Below are positions 20,162 to 29,786 of a DNA stretch of 64,000 nt, piece after piece. The stretch lies in contig VGLU01000003.1 of the NCBI GenBank assembly GCA_016882195.1, forward strand, positions 62,001 through 126,000, read 5' to 3'. The DNA is from Thermoproteota archaeon. GTDB taxonomy: Archaea > Thermoproteota > Methanomethylicia > Methanomethylicales > Methanomethylicaceae. The position numbers and the translations under genes are program-made. Numbering within the stretch: position 1 is the first letter of the stretch; every line of letters starts with the position of its first letter. The notes under the pieces were generated by a model that was given only the letters and a program-made list of their open reading frames with translations, was not told the origin of the DNA and searched no databases.

Positions 20162-21529
20162 TTAGAGATCCAGTCCCGTCATGTCCGCAATCTTCTTCTT
20201 CATCTTCAGATAAATCGCATTCCACTCCGGCTTCGGGATGACCTTGCTCACGTCGTAGAGCTCCGGGAACGGCTTACCGATGTCGGGCCTGTCCATCCCG
20301 TCCTTGTACTCCTTCGCCAGCTTGACGACTATCTCATTTGCGTTCCTTCGGTTTAGACCTGAGCAGACCGTCTCCAGCGCCACCTCCGCCATGAACCTCG
20401 TCTCCAGCCCTGAGGCGTGCGGGTACTTGCCGTTCGTCGCCGAGACGCCCAGCGGGTGCGATCCAGTCACCACGTTGGTAATGGTATTGGCAGCCGTCTC
20501 GTAGAAGATCATCTCCGTCCCAGCCCCGGCTGATGTCCACACATCCCCCATCAGTATGAACGGGGCGTTCCTCGCCATGGACTGCCCCACAATGTTCAGG
20601 TTCCACATGCACTCCACGGCGCTGGTGCTCATGTACCTGAAGTGTATGGGGTGGATCACGTGGTATTCGGATCTGTACATCGTCCTGCCCAGGAGGAAGG
20701 AGGCTATGAAGCAAACGGCAACCCCCTCAGGGCCGCCGGCGTAACCGCCTATTATGGGATCCACCAGCGTCACGTTGAGGGCGCCGTACTCGGTGAAGTT
20801 CACGACCTTGGATATCCTGTCGTAGTCCGTCTTGAGCTCGTTCAGTAGTGCCACCAAGTGGGCATCGCTCGTCCTCATATACCTGTCCGAGGCTATTGCC
20901 AGGTCTCCTAGAGCTGAGACGCTGCTCTCCGCTGCCAATAAGTGAATTCCCGGCCTGCCTGCCCTGGCAGCCGCCTCCCTAAGCATTGAGAGCTCCCTTC
21001 TTGTGGCCTGAATCTCCAGCGGGGTGTTGGTCCTGACCTTCCTCCCCTCCACGACCGCCAGACCGCCATTATTGATCATGTCTATGAGCGGCTCCTTCAT
21101 GTAGGAGAGGGACATGGGCAGGTACCACTCCTCCGGTATGGGGGCGCCCGCCTGCCCGCCGCATATGATAGCCGCCCTCTTGTCCTCTATCCCACGCGCG
21201 TAGAGTATCCTGGCGTCCTTCCTCGTACCGATGTGGAGCTTGTTGGGGGCGGAGACTATGGCCTCCTGAACCTCGCTCTCCTCGAACTTTATTATCCTCT
21301 TCGTGCTTCTGCAGAAGATCCCTGCCTCGAGGGCCAGCCTCATCCCAGCCTCAAAGATGTCATCAGCAAGCGAGTCGTCTGTGGTGATGATCTCGGTGGG
21401 GTCGAACTTTATCTCGTACTCCTTCACAAGCTCCCTGCATCTCTTCGCCACGACCTTCAGGTCGAAGTCCCTCTCCTCTATGTACGGGCCGGTCTCTGTC
21501 TTGTCTATGACCTCCCAGATGGAGTTCAT
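20162..21529 (-). CDS. Monomethylamine methyltransferase (MtmB)-like protein, non-pyrrolysine (paralogue 1)
   Basis: 455 aa; GIFCRSTKRIIKFEE, AGRPGIHLLAAESSVSALGDLAIAS, GGYAGGPEGVAV, ASGLETRFMAEVALE, GKPFPELYDV; no in-frame TAG. Confidence 0.85.
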   Translation of the reverse strand: MNSIWEVIDKTETGPYIEERDFDLKVVAKRCRELVKEYEIKFDPTEIITTDDSLADDIFEAGMRLALEAGIFCRSTKRIIKFEESEVQEAIVSAPNKLHIGTRKDARILYARGIEDKRAAIICGGQAGAPIPEEWYLPMSLSYMKEPLIDMINNGGLAVVEGRKVRTNTPLEIQATRRELSMLREAAARAGRPGIHLLAAESSVSALGDLAIASDRYMRTSDAHLVALLNELKTDYDRISKVVNFTEYGALNVTLVDPIIGGYAGGPEGVAVCFIASFLLGRTMYRSEYHVIHPIHFRYMSTSAVECMWNLNIVGQSMARNAPFILMGDVWTSAGAGTEMIFYETAANTITNVVTGSHPLGVSATNGKYPHASGLETRFMAEVALETVCSGLNRRNANEIVVKLAKEYKDGMDRPDIGKPFPELYDVSKVIPKPEWNAIYLKMKKKIADMTGLDL

Positions 21530-22188
21530 CTGGCCTTCACCTTTCGGAGGAGCTCCTGTGCTGCCTTCACCGCCTCGTCGCCATCGTCACCGTAGCCGTC
21601 CGCACCGATCTGAGCTGCCCACTCCCTGGTGACAGGTCCCCCTCCAACCATCACGATGTACTTCTTCCTTACCCCCTTCTCCTTAAGCAGCGCGAGCAGG
21701 TCCTCCATGTACGGCATGGACGTGGAGAGGAGGGTCGAGGCCGCGATTATGTCTGACTTGGTCTCCTCAGCCTTGTTTATCAGAGCGTCCACAGGTACCT
21801 CCCTTCCCAGGTCGTGGACCTCGAAGCCGTTTGCCCTGAGCAGCATAGCCACTATGTTCTTCCCGATGTCGTGTATATCCCCGTATATTGTCCCTATCAC
21901 GACCTTGCCCTTCTTGACACTCTTGCCGCCCTTCTTCAGGGCCGCCGGTTCGAGGATGGCGAGGGCCGCATTCATCGCCTCGGCAGCCATCATGACCTCC
22001 GGGAGGTAGACCTTCAGCTTGCTGAAGTCCTCCCCCACCTTGGCCATGCCCTTCATAAGGCCCTCACTGATGGCCTTGAAGGGGTCCACTCCGGTCCTCA
22101 AAGCCTTCCTTGAGGTCCCTGCCGCCTTCTCCGCGTCTCCATTGATAACAGAATCTGCCAAATCATCAAGGATCTGCACCTTGCTCAT
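21526..22188 (-). CDS. Corrinoid (B12-binding) methyltransferase protein, MtmC/MtbC-like
   Basis: GDIHDIGKN corrinoid His motif, VGGGPVTREWAAQIGADGYGDDGDEAV; N-terminal cap domain. Confidence 0.93.
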   Translation of the reverse strand: MSKVQILDDLADSVINGDAEKAAGTSRKALRTGVDPFKAISEGLMKGMAKVGEDFSKLKVYLPEVMMAAEAMNAALAILEPAALKKGGKSVKKGKVVIGTIYGDIHDIGKNIVAMLLRANGFEVHDLGREVPVDALINKAEETKSDIIAASTLLSTSMPYMEDLLALLKEKGVRKKYIVMVGGGPVTREWAAQIGADGYGDDGDEAVKAAQELLRKVKAR

Positions 22189-22376
22189 CTTAAAATAACC
22201 CCAGGAAAAGGTTCTCAGCAGGCTATTTTAATAGTTTGCTATATCCCCCACGCCCACGTTATCCCTCCCTCGACAATCAAAAAATGCAATAAAGCCATCC
22301 AAAGTTCGACTAAAAGTTTATATTGTCTAACTGTTTAACATAAATACACCTTCAGATAGCTCTGGGAGCATCAAAG

Positions 22377-25300
22377 ATGGGCAAACCCAAAACGAAATCA
22401 CTACCTAGTGACCTAATCGAGAGTCTCAAAAAGGGCGAAGTGAATTACCTTCAATTAATCGAACACGCACATGAGGGCGTATGGATCATCGATGCCAACT
22501 CAACAACGACCTTCGTTAATCGCCGCATGGCGGAGATGTTGGGCTACACCGTTGAGGAGATGATTGGCAGACATTTATTTGACCTCATGGAAAAGCGCGG
22601 CGTGGAGAAGGCAAAAAAGCTCTTGGAGCGCCGCAGGAGCGGGGTCAGCGAACAACACGACTTCGCCTTTCTCCGGAAGGATGGGTCGAGGATTCACACA
22701 ATTTTAGAAACGGCACCGATCACAGACGCCGATGGCAAATACATCGGCGCAGCAGCTTTCGTGACCGATGTTACTGAACGCAGGAAGATCGAGGAGGCGC
22801 TACGGAAGAGTGAGGAGCGGTACCGCAGTATAGCCGAGAACGTTACCGCTGGCTTAACGTTCGTTGAAGATGGGAAGGTCGTATATGTCAACGACCGTGC
22901 CTGCGAGATCCTCGGTTACCCTAGAGAAGAACTTCTAACACTGAAAGGTGTTGATCTCGCTGCGCCTGAGGATAGGAAAAGAGTCCAGCGATTGTGGAAA
23001 GATGCCCTTGGCAAAGATCCTGAACAAAAAGAAACGGAGTTTTGGGTTATCCGCAAGGATGGCACTAAACGCTACATCCATAACCGTTACTCATCGGTCC
23101 ACATGGGCGGCAGGTCATCTGGTTTGCTTGTGACAACTGTCGATATTACGGAGCGCAAGGAAGCTGAGCGCGAACTTCAGGAGAAGGAGGCAAAGTATAG
23201 GGAGCTCGCCGACAGCATCACAGAGGTCTTCTTTGCCCTTGACGATGAGCTTAGAATTACCTATTGGAATAGAGCGTCTGAAATACTTACGGGCACACCG
23301 GCAAAAGAGGCCATCGGCAGATCACACCACGCGCTATTCCCCACCGCAAGAGAGGCCAAAGTTGAAGCGCTGTATATGGATGTATTAAGAACACAGCAGC
23401 CCAAGTTTCTGGTGGCCCAATTCGACGTCAGAGGTAGAGACTGCTCCTTTGAGATCAGTGCTTACCCTTCCAAGAGTGGTCTATCCGTCTTCGTTAGAGA
23501 CATAACCGACAGGAAGCGGATGGAAGAGGCACTGAGGAAGAGCGAGGAGAAGTACCGCGAGCTCGTTGAGAATGCGAACAGCATCATACTCAAGTTCGAC
23601 AGGAAGGGCACCATACTCTCCATGAACGAGTTCGGGCAGAAGTTCTTCGGCTTCACCGAGGAGGAGCTCTTGGGCAAGAACCTGATAGGGACCATAGTCC
23701 CGGAGTATGAGTCCACGGGAAGGGGCCTCCGCACGATGATCGAGGACATGTGCACAAACGAGGAGAAGTACCGAATCAACGTCAACGAGAACATCAGGAA
23801 GAACGGCGAGAGGGTGTGGATATACTGGACGAATAGACCGACAAGGGATGAGAAGGGAGATGCCATCGCTATACTCTCGGTTGGAACGGATATTACGGAA
23901 CGTATGAGGAACGACGAAAAACTGCGCGCCGCCCATCAGCAGCTTCAAGACATTATAGATTTTCTTCCCGATGCCACCTTCGTCATCGATAAGGATGGGA
24001 AGGTGATAGCCTGGAACAGGGCAATCGAGGAGCTGAGCGGCGTATCCAAGGCTGAGATTATCGGTAAAGGGGATCATGAGTATGCCCACAAATTCTACGG
24101 AGAGCAGAGACTCGGGCTGATCGATCTTGTAACCACCTCAAATCCTGAGGTTGAGGCTAAATACGATCTTATCGAGAGGCGGGGGAACATACTCTATGCG
24201 GAGTCCTTTCTCCCCAAGGTCCGCAACGGTAAGGGGGCATACGTGTCGGCAATAGCATCGCCGCGCTTTGACAGTAAAGGGAATATTATAGGTGCCATTC
24301 AATCTATCAGGGACATCACCGAGCGGAAGCAGATGGAGAGGGAGCTCAGGAAATACTCTGAGCGCTTGGAGGGCATGGTTGAGGAGAGGGCTAAGGAGTT
24401 GCATGCGAGCGAGGAGAAGCTCAGGATGATAATCGACTCATTCCCGGATACCATCGTGGTCGTCGCGCCGGACGGGAAGATAACCGAATGCAACCAGACA
24501 GCCTTGGGTCTTTTAAAAGCCTCCACGAAGGAGGAGCTGATCGGAAGGGCCTTCCTTGATTTTGTCGCCCAGAAGGACCGCAAGCTGGCATTGGAGAGCA
24601 TGGCGGTTCTCCAGAGCCAGGGTCACGCAAGGGACTTTGAGCTCAACTTCCTATCAAAGGACGGCCTCGAGGTTCCGGTGGTAATCTCTGTGGCTCCTCT
24701 TCAAGCGAAGTCTGACGGTCCGGGATCCGCCGTCGCCATCGTAAAGGACATAACTCAACGTAAAATGGCGGAGGCTGAGCTGAGGAAGGCCATGGCGATC
24801 AGGGACCAGTTCATATCAAATATAACCCACGAGCTCCGAACGCCCCTCGTCTCCATGGCGGGCTACTTGAACTATATCGCATCAGGGTATATGGGGCCGG
24901 TGCCCGAGGCGATGAAGGGGGGTCTGGAGGTGGTGAGGCGGAACACCAACAGGCTGGTAAACCTCACCAACGATCTGCTGGACGTCCAGCGCATTCAGGC
25001 CGGGAAGATCCAGCTGGAGCTGGAGCCTCTGGACTTTAGGGAGATTTTAGACCAGTGCATCAAGGAGATCGCGCCGTTCGTCTATGAGAAGAAACAGACC
25101 CTAAAGATGAAGGTTCAGGCGACCCCCCTGAGGATGCATGGTGACCGAACCAAGCTCAGTCAGGTTGTTACGAATATCCTCAGCAACGCCTCAAAATTCA
25201 CTTCAGATGAAGGAACGATAACGATCCGGGCCGAGGAGGACGCAAAGGCCATCAAGGTTCAGATATCGGATACTGGCATCGGTATCAGAGAGGAGGATCT

Positions 25301-25574
25301 CAAGCGGGTCTTCGAACCCTTTGCGGTCATTAACAAGCCCTTTTACGCAAAGGGCACGGGTCTGGGCCTCAGTGTCACAAAGGGCCTTGTGGAGGCGCAT
25401 GGAGGCAGGGTATGGGCAGAATCTCCGGGTGAGGGAAAGGGTGCTACATTCACTTTTATATTGCCTAAAGAAGTAGGGGGGGCGGTGGTAGGGGGGGGTC
25501 GTGGTGGTGGTGGGGGGTCCCGAGGACGGAGGGGCGGGGGAGGGGGGCGTGAGCGAGAGGGAGGAAGAGAATAG
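22377..25574 (+). CDS. Multi-PAS (about six) sensor histidine kinase
   Basis: Repeated PAS linkers (VTERRKIEEAL, ITERKEAEREL, ITDRKRMEEAL, ITERMRNDEKL, ITERKQMEREL, ITQRKMAEAEL), H-box NITHELRTPLVSM; extreme Gly/Arg tail after LPKEVG. Confidence 0.88.
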   Translation: MGKPKTKSLPSDLIESLKKGEVNYLQLIEHAHEGVWIIDANSTTTFVNRRMAEMLGYTVEEMIGRHLFDLMEKRGVEKAKKLLERRRSGVSEQHDFAFLRKDGSRIHTILETAPITDADGKYIGAAAFVTDVTERRKIEEALRKSEERYRSIAENVTAGLTFVEDGKVVYVNDRACEILGYPREELLTLKGVDLAAPEDRKRVQRLWKDALGKDPEQKETEFWVIRKDGTKRYIHNRYSSVHMGGRSSGLLVTTVDITERKEAERELQEKEAKYRELADSITEVFFALDDELRITYWNRASEILTGTPAKEAIGRSHHALFPTAREAKVEALYMDVLRTQQPKFLVAQFDVRGRDCSFEISAYPSKSGLSVFVRDITDRKRMEEALRKSEEKYRELVENANSIILKFDRKGTILSMNEFGQKFFGFTEEELLGKNLIGTIVPEYESTGRGLRTMIEDMCTNEEKYRINVNENIRKNGERVWIYWTNRPTRDEKGDAIAILSVGTDITERMRNDEKLRAAHQQLQDIIDFLPDATFVIDKDGKVIAWNRAIEELSGVSKAEIIGKGDHEYAHKFYGEQRLGLIDLVTTSNPEVEAKYDLIERRGNILYAESFLPKVRNGKGAYVSAIASPRFDSKGNIIGAIQSIRDITERKQMERELRKYSERLEGMVEERAKELHASEEKLRMIIDSFPDTIVVVAPDGKITECNQTALGLLKASTKEELIGRAFLDFVAQKDRKLALESMAVLQSQGHARDFELNFLSKDGLEVPVVISVAPLQAKSDGPGSAVAIVKDITQRKMAEAELRKAMAIRDQFISNITHELRTPLVSMAGYLNYIASGYMGPVPEAMKGGLEVVRRNTNRLVNLTNDLLDVQRIQAGKIQLELEPLDFREILDQCIKEIAPFVYEKKQTLKMKVQATPLRMHGDRTKLSQVVTNILSNASKFTSDEGTITIRAEEDAKAIKVQISDTGIGIREEDLKRVFEPFAVINKPFYAKGTGLGLSVTKGLVEAHGGRVWAESPGEGKGATFTFILPKEVGGAVVGGGRGGGGGSRGRRGGGGGREREGGRE

Positions 25575-25586
25575 GTAGGGGGGTCC
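25473..25586 (+). repeat. G-rich low-complexity tract at the 3' end of the kinase gene
   Basis: Many runs of 4-8 G; recurring ggggggtcc. Confidence 0.9.
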
Positions 25587-25592
25587 CAAGTA

Positions 25593-25994
25593 ATGCCAAA
25601 TAAAATTCTTGTCGTGGACGACGAACCAGACGTCCTGAACCTGGCCAAGCTTGTCCTGGAAGGGGCAAAACTCAGCGTGATCACTGCCTCCAACGGAAAG
25701 GAGGCCCTTATGAAGGCGGAGGATGAGATGCCAGACCTCATCCTCTTGGACATAGTGATGCCGGGCAAGAGCGGCCTCGAGGTCTGCAAGATCCTCAAAT
25801 CCCAACCGCAGACCAGGCACATCCCTGTGGCCATATTCACGGTCCTCGACCGCGACGTGGACAGGATGCTGAGCGTCGAGGCGGGGGCCGACGACTTCCT
25901 CCCCAAACCCCTCAAGCCAGAAGATCTACTGCTGTTTGTAAAGAGGGTCAAAGCTCACCTTGCCAAGGCCCAGTCATCGCAGCAGTTAAAGTAG
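25593..25994 (+). CDS. CheY-like response regulator receiver protein
   Basis: KILVVDDEPDVLNLAKLVLEGA, PDLILLDIVMPGKSG. Confidence 0.93.
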   Translation: MPNKILVVDDEPDVLNLAKLVLEGAKLSVITASNGKEALMKAEDEMPDLILLDIVMPGKSGLEVCKILKSQPQTRHIPVAIFTVLDRDVDRMLSVEAGADDFLPKPLKPEDLLLFVKRVKAHLAKAQSSQQLK

Positions 25995-26005
25995 TTGGCA
26001 TTGAA

Positions 26006-26042
26006 AATAAAACAATAAACAATAAAACAATAAACAATAAAA
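26006..26042. repeat. 15-bp A-rich tandem repeat (aataaaacaataaac x about 2.5) in a convergent intergenic region
   Basis: Direct reading of the sequence. Confidence 0.85.
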
Positions 26043-26063
26043 AAAGAAGAGGAGCGTCCTCGC

Positions 26064-27923
26064 TTAGAGGCTCTCCAGAACCGTGGCTACATCCTCCAGT
26101 CCCATGCGGACGAGCTTCTCCCTTGTCGGGATGCCAGTCCTCTTGTCCCATCCCTTGATACCATAGAACTCGTCCAGCATCCTGTTCAGGGTGGGCTCGT
26201 CGGTGTGCATACCCTTGGACGGTCCCTCAGGGATGGGCTCCTCAAGGAACCTCCTCGGCAGGGTGTCGTCCTTCCTCCTGATCCCAGTCATTACGTTGAA
26301 GGCCCTCTCTAGGTCGAGTATCCTCTCTGCAATGTCCACCAGCTCGTTGAAGGTGTAGCCAAATCCCGTGACTGGATTTATCATATCAACATACTTCTGT
26401 GTCAGGGTGAAGCCGAGCAACCTCTCGAGGAAGTGGCACTGGACTAGGGAATCACCTATGGTCGTCATCTGCTGTGTCCCTATCACCCAGGCTGCCTTGC
26501 CGTCGATCGCCTTTCTGTCCGAGGCTCCCGCGTACTCTCCGGTGGGTCTCGGGTCGTGGTGGCTACCGCCCCTCGTGGCAGTGGAGTAGCCCAATGCCAT
26601 GCCCCTCAGCGCCCTCGCGGAGTGGCCCGGCACCTCCAGACCCTTCACCTGTATGGCAAACCGCTCGGAGTCCCCGCCGATCACTCTGGCGGCGCGGAGC
26701 GAGCCCTCTGCCATCAGGTCTCCAATACCGATCCTCTTTGCCGTCCTCTCCACGTAGTTCACCAGGACGTCGTCGTTTCCGAAGTTGAACTCAACGCCCT
26801 CGGTGTTCTCCTTGGTGATGAGCCCCCTCTGGTAGCACTCCGTCATGAACGCGACCATGACGCCGTAACTTATGGTGTCCAGACCCCACTCGTCGCAGAG
26901 GCTGTCCGTCTTTATCAGCGCCCCGGAGTCGCTTATGCCACACATGGAACCAAATGCGTATACGGTCTCATACTCCGGCCCCTCCGATACCGCACCCTTC
27001 CACTTCCCCTCCTTCACCGTGAATACCTTGCTGCAGGCGATGGGGCAGGCTGGGCAGGCTGTATCCTTGGTCCAGTAAGACTTCTTCAGGGTCTCGCCAG
27101 AGATGCCCTCCCAGCCCTCGAAGAACTCCCCTTGGTGGTTCCTCGTCCCCATTGCGCCGAACATGTTGTTTATGCTCGCCACCAGCACCGGGGTCCCGTA
27201 GGTCGGCAACCCCGTCGCGATCGCGGGGATCTTCTTCGCCTCTGCGTTGTACCAGTTAATCCACTCCTCGAACTTCGCAGGGTCGGCCACCTGGTTTGAG
27301 CCGGACCCCCTGACCGCCACCGCCTTTAGGTTCTTGGAGCCCATCACCGCCCCCACTCCTCCCCTTCCGGCTGCGCGGTACTCAGTTATGACACAGGCGT
27401 ACCTGACACAGTTCTCGCCGGCTGGACCGATGGCAGAGATGCAGAGGCTGGGGTCTCCTGCCTCCTCCTTGATCGCCTCCTGGGTCTCGCCCGTGAGCTT
27501 GCCCCACAGCCTCTCGGCGGACCTGAACTCGACCTTGCCGTCCTCCACGAAGAGGTACGTGGGTTTATCGGCCCTTCCTGCGATCAAGATCCCGTCGTAG
27601 CCGGCGTACTTTATCTGGGCACCTATGTGCCCTCCGCTGACGCTGTCGAAGTAGCCGTTGGTGAGCGGGGACTTCGTCGCCATGTAGTACTTGCCCGCCG
27701 TGGGTATGTTTATCCCCTGGAAGGGACCCGTCATCATCGCAACGACGTTTGTTGGGTCGAACGCGTCCATCCTCGGGTTTACCATGTCGAAGACGTATCT
27801 TGCGGCGAAGCCGTTGCCGCCGAGGTACCTCCTCGCGAACTCGTCCGTGACCTCCAGCGTGGAGCTCTTCTTATTGGTGAGGTTGACCCTCAGTATCTTG
27901 CCCTTATAACCACTATACCTCAT
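26064..27923 (-). CDS. aor: Aldehyde:ferredoxin oxidoreductase (tungsten enzyme) family
   Basis: MRYSGYKGKILRVNLTNKKSS, FQGINIPTAGKYYMATKSPLT, CPACPIACSK Fe-S motif; start placed at 27923 because the upstream extension overlaps the ferredoxin gene. Confidence 0.92.
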   Translation of the reverse strand: MRYSGYKGKILRVNLTNKKSSTLEVTDEFARRYLGGNGFAARYVFDMVNPRMDAFDPTNVVAMMTGPFQGINIPTAGKYYMATKSPLTNGYFDSVSGGHIGAQIKYAGYDGILIAGRADKPTYLFVEDGKVEFRSAERLWGKLTGETQEAIKEEAGDPSLCISAIGPAGENCVRYACVITEYRAAGRGGVGAVMGSKNLKAVAVRGSGSNQVADPAKFEEWINWYNAEAKKIPAIATGLPTYGTPVLVASINNMFGAMGTRNHQGEFFEGWEGISGETLKKSYWTKDTACPACPIACSKVFTVKEGKWKGAVSEGPEYETVYAFGSMCGISDSGALIKTDSLCDEWGLDTISYGVMVAFMTECYQRGLITKENTEGVEFNFGNDDVLVNYVERTAKRIGIGDLMAEGSLRAARVIGGDSERFAIQVKGLEVPGHSARALRGMALGYSTATRGGSHHDPRPTGEYAGASDRKAIDGKAAWVIGTQQMTTIGDSLVQCHFLERLLGFTLTQKYVDMINPVTGFGYTFNELVDIAERILDLERAFNVMTGIRRKDDTLPRRFLEEPIPEGPSKGMHTDEPTLNRMLDEFYGIKGWDKRTGIPTREKLVRMGLEDVATVLESL

Positions 27924-27928
27924 ATTGA

Positions 27929-28372
27929 TCACTTCCCGCCCTCCGGCAGCCAAACGAGCGTTAGAGCGCTCTTCGGGCATGCCTTGACACAGCTCGGATC
28001 CCCGTCGCATAGGTCGCATATCAGCGGCATCTTCGTCTCGGGGTGGAGCCTTATCCCGTGGAAGGGGCACGCCTTTACGCAGTCACCGCAGGAGTTGCAG
28101 AGCTTCTCATCCACCACTATGTTGCCCCCCTTGTAGGAGAGGGCCTTGGTGGGGCATGCAGGTATGCAGAAGCGCTTGTCGCACCTCGTGCATATCAGGC
28201 TCCTGAGCATCAGCGGGCTCTTCCTTACGATGGTTATCCTGGACAGGGCGTCGCCGTATTTGCCGTAGTGGTACTTGGAGCAACTCAGCTCGCAGATCTT
28301 ACAGAAGGCGCACTTCTGGACGTCAAACCTTATGAGCGGCTTCTTTTCCTGCGTCAAAACAACACTCATCAT
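27929..28372 (-). CDS. 4Fe-4S ferredoxin-type electron-transfer protein (AOR partner)
   Basis: CAFCKICELSCSKYH, CTRCDKRFCIPACPTKAL, CNSCGDCVKACPFHGI, CDLCDGDPSCVKACP. Confidence 0.92.
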   Translation of the reverse strand: MMSVVLTQEKKPLIRFDVQKCAFCKICELSCSKYHYGKYGDALSRITIVRKSPLMLRSLICTRCDKRFCIPACPTKALSYKGGNIVVDEKLCNSCGDCVKACPFHGIRLHPETKMPLICDLCDGDPSCVKACPKSALTLVWLPEGGK

Positions 28373-28510
28373 TCATCACTTTACTAAACCTAAGACCCAA
28401 GATTTACTTATTTGTTTTGTGAGCCGATCGATCTTCCCCTCAACAAATCTGATGGAGATGGAAGAATTTTTAATTTGGCTTTGCTATAGTAGACACGGTG
28501 ACTTGTTTCA

Positions 28511-29749
28511 ATGATTAAGCCATGGCAGACCAGTAAATGGTTTGTCAGCCCCTTTAACTTCGACAAAGAGATGGTCGAGGGGACAAGCCCACCCAAGAGA
28601 CTGATGTTCCACGACGTGACGCTGAGGGACGGCGAGCAGCAGGCAGGCGTGATCTTCAGCAAGTACGACAAGGTTATAATAGGGAGGGCCCTGGACAGGG
28701 CCGGCGTGGACAGGATAGAGGTCGGCACACCCGGGACGTCCCTCGAGGATCGGGAGGCCGTCAGGGCCCTCATCGCCGCCACGCTGGAGGCAAAGCTCTT
28801 CTCATGGTGCAGGAACAACAAGCTCGACATTGCAGCCGCAAAGGGGTGCGGCAGCTGGGGGATAACCATAGAGGTGCCCACCAGCGCGCTGATGATCAGG
28901 GAGGCGTACTCCACCAGTCTGGAGGAGATGCTGATGATGGTGGCCGAGAACACCCAATACGCAAAGTCTGAAGGGCTCAAAGTCAACCTCCTGCTGGTGG
29001 ACGCGACGAGGTCAGACCTTGCGACCGTAAAGCGGGTGATAAAGGAGACAGAGGAGTACTGCGAGAGCTTTGCCGTTTCTGATACCTTTGGAGTTGCGCT
29101 ACCGAGGGCCATCTTCAACATCATTAAGAGGGTAAGGGCGATGACCAAGAAGCCGATAGAGATCCACTGCCACAACGACTTCGGTCTGGCCACTGCAAAT
29201 ACGCTCGCCGCCGTTAGAGCTGGAGCCTCGGTCGCCCACGTGACGGTGAACGGCATAGGCGAGAGGGCTGGCAACACGTCGCTGGGTGAGGTGGCGCTCG
29301 GCACAAGATTGCTGATGGGGGTGGACTCGGGCATAAAGCTCGGCGAGCTCTACCGGCTATCCAACACCGTGGCAGAGGTATCGGGCTTTGCGGTGCCACC
29401 GAACAAGCCTATAGTGGGGGCGAACGTCTTCAACGTGGAGTCGGCTCAGGCCGCCCAGTGGCTCGCCAAGGGTGCGGAGGGGGCTGCTGCCTACCCATTC
29501 TCAAGGGACCTGATAGGCAACCCTGAGTTCAAGCTGATGCTGAGCAAGAAGAGCGGGCCCTACAACGTCAAGCTGAAACTGGAGGAGCTCGGCCTGAAGG
29601 TGTCCGAGTCGAAGTACCCCGAGATACTCGGGAGGATATATGAGAGGTCCCTGCAGAAGAAGGGCTCGCTGACCGACGACGAGTTCCTCGAGATTCTGCA
29701 GGACATGGGCCTCTACAAGTTTAAGCAGGAGGACCTGATGCGGGCATAG
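28511..29749 (+). CDS. 2-isopropylmalate/homocitrate synthase family protein (no LeuA regulatory domain)
   Basis: HDVTLRDGEQQAGVIF, IHCHNDFGLATANTLAAVRAGA, NGIGERAGN. Confidence 0.85.
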   Translation: MIKPWQTSKWFVSPFNFDKEMVEGTSPPKRLMFHDVTLRDGEQQAGVIFSKYDKVIIGRALDRAGVDRIEVGTPGTSLEDREAVRALIAATLEAKLFSWCRNNKLDIAAAKGCGSWGITIEVPTSALMIREAYSTSLEEMLMMVAENTQYAKSEGLKVNLLLVDATRSDLATVKRVIKETEEYCESFAVSDTFGVALPRAIFNIIKRVRAMTKKPIEIHCHNDFGLATANTLAAVRAGASVAHVTVNGIGERAGNTSLGEVALGTRLLMGVDSGIKLGELYRLSNTVAEVSGFAVPPNKPIVGANVFNVESAQAAQWLAKGAEGAAAYPFSRDLIGNPEFKLMLSKKSGPYNVKLKLEELGLKVSESKYPEILGRIYERSLQKKGSLTDDEFLEILQDMGLYKFKQEDLMRA

Positions 29750-29786
29750 CGAAGGCGCAAATTTAAAGAACAACACCTCCACATCT

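Noticed and set aside
18774-21529. Possible pyrrolysine (UAG) readthrough in the MtmB-like genes
   Set aside because: Both ORFs are uninterrupted; the segment aligned with the Pyl site has TTG and AAC codons.
26556-27299. 247-aa + strand ORF
   Set aside because: Antisense shadow of the aldehyde:ferredoxin oxidoreductase gene.
28408-29334. 308-aa minus-strand ORF
   Set aside because: Antisense of the isopropylmalate/homocitrate synthase-like gene, which has clear motifs.
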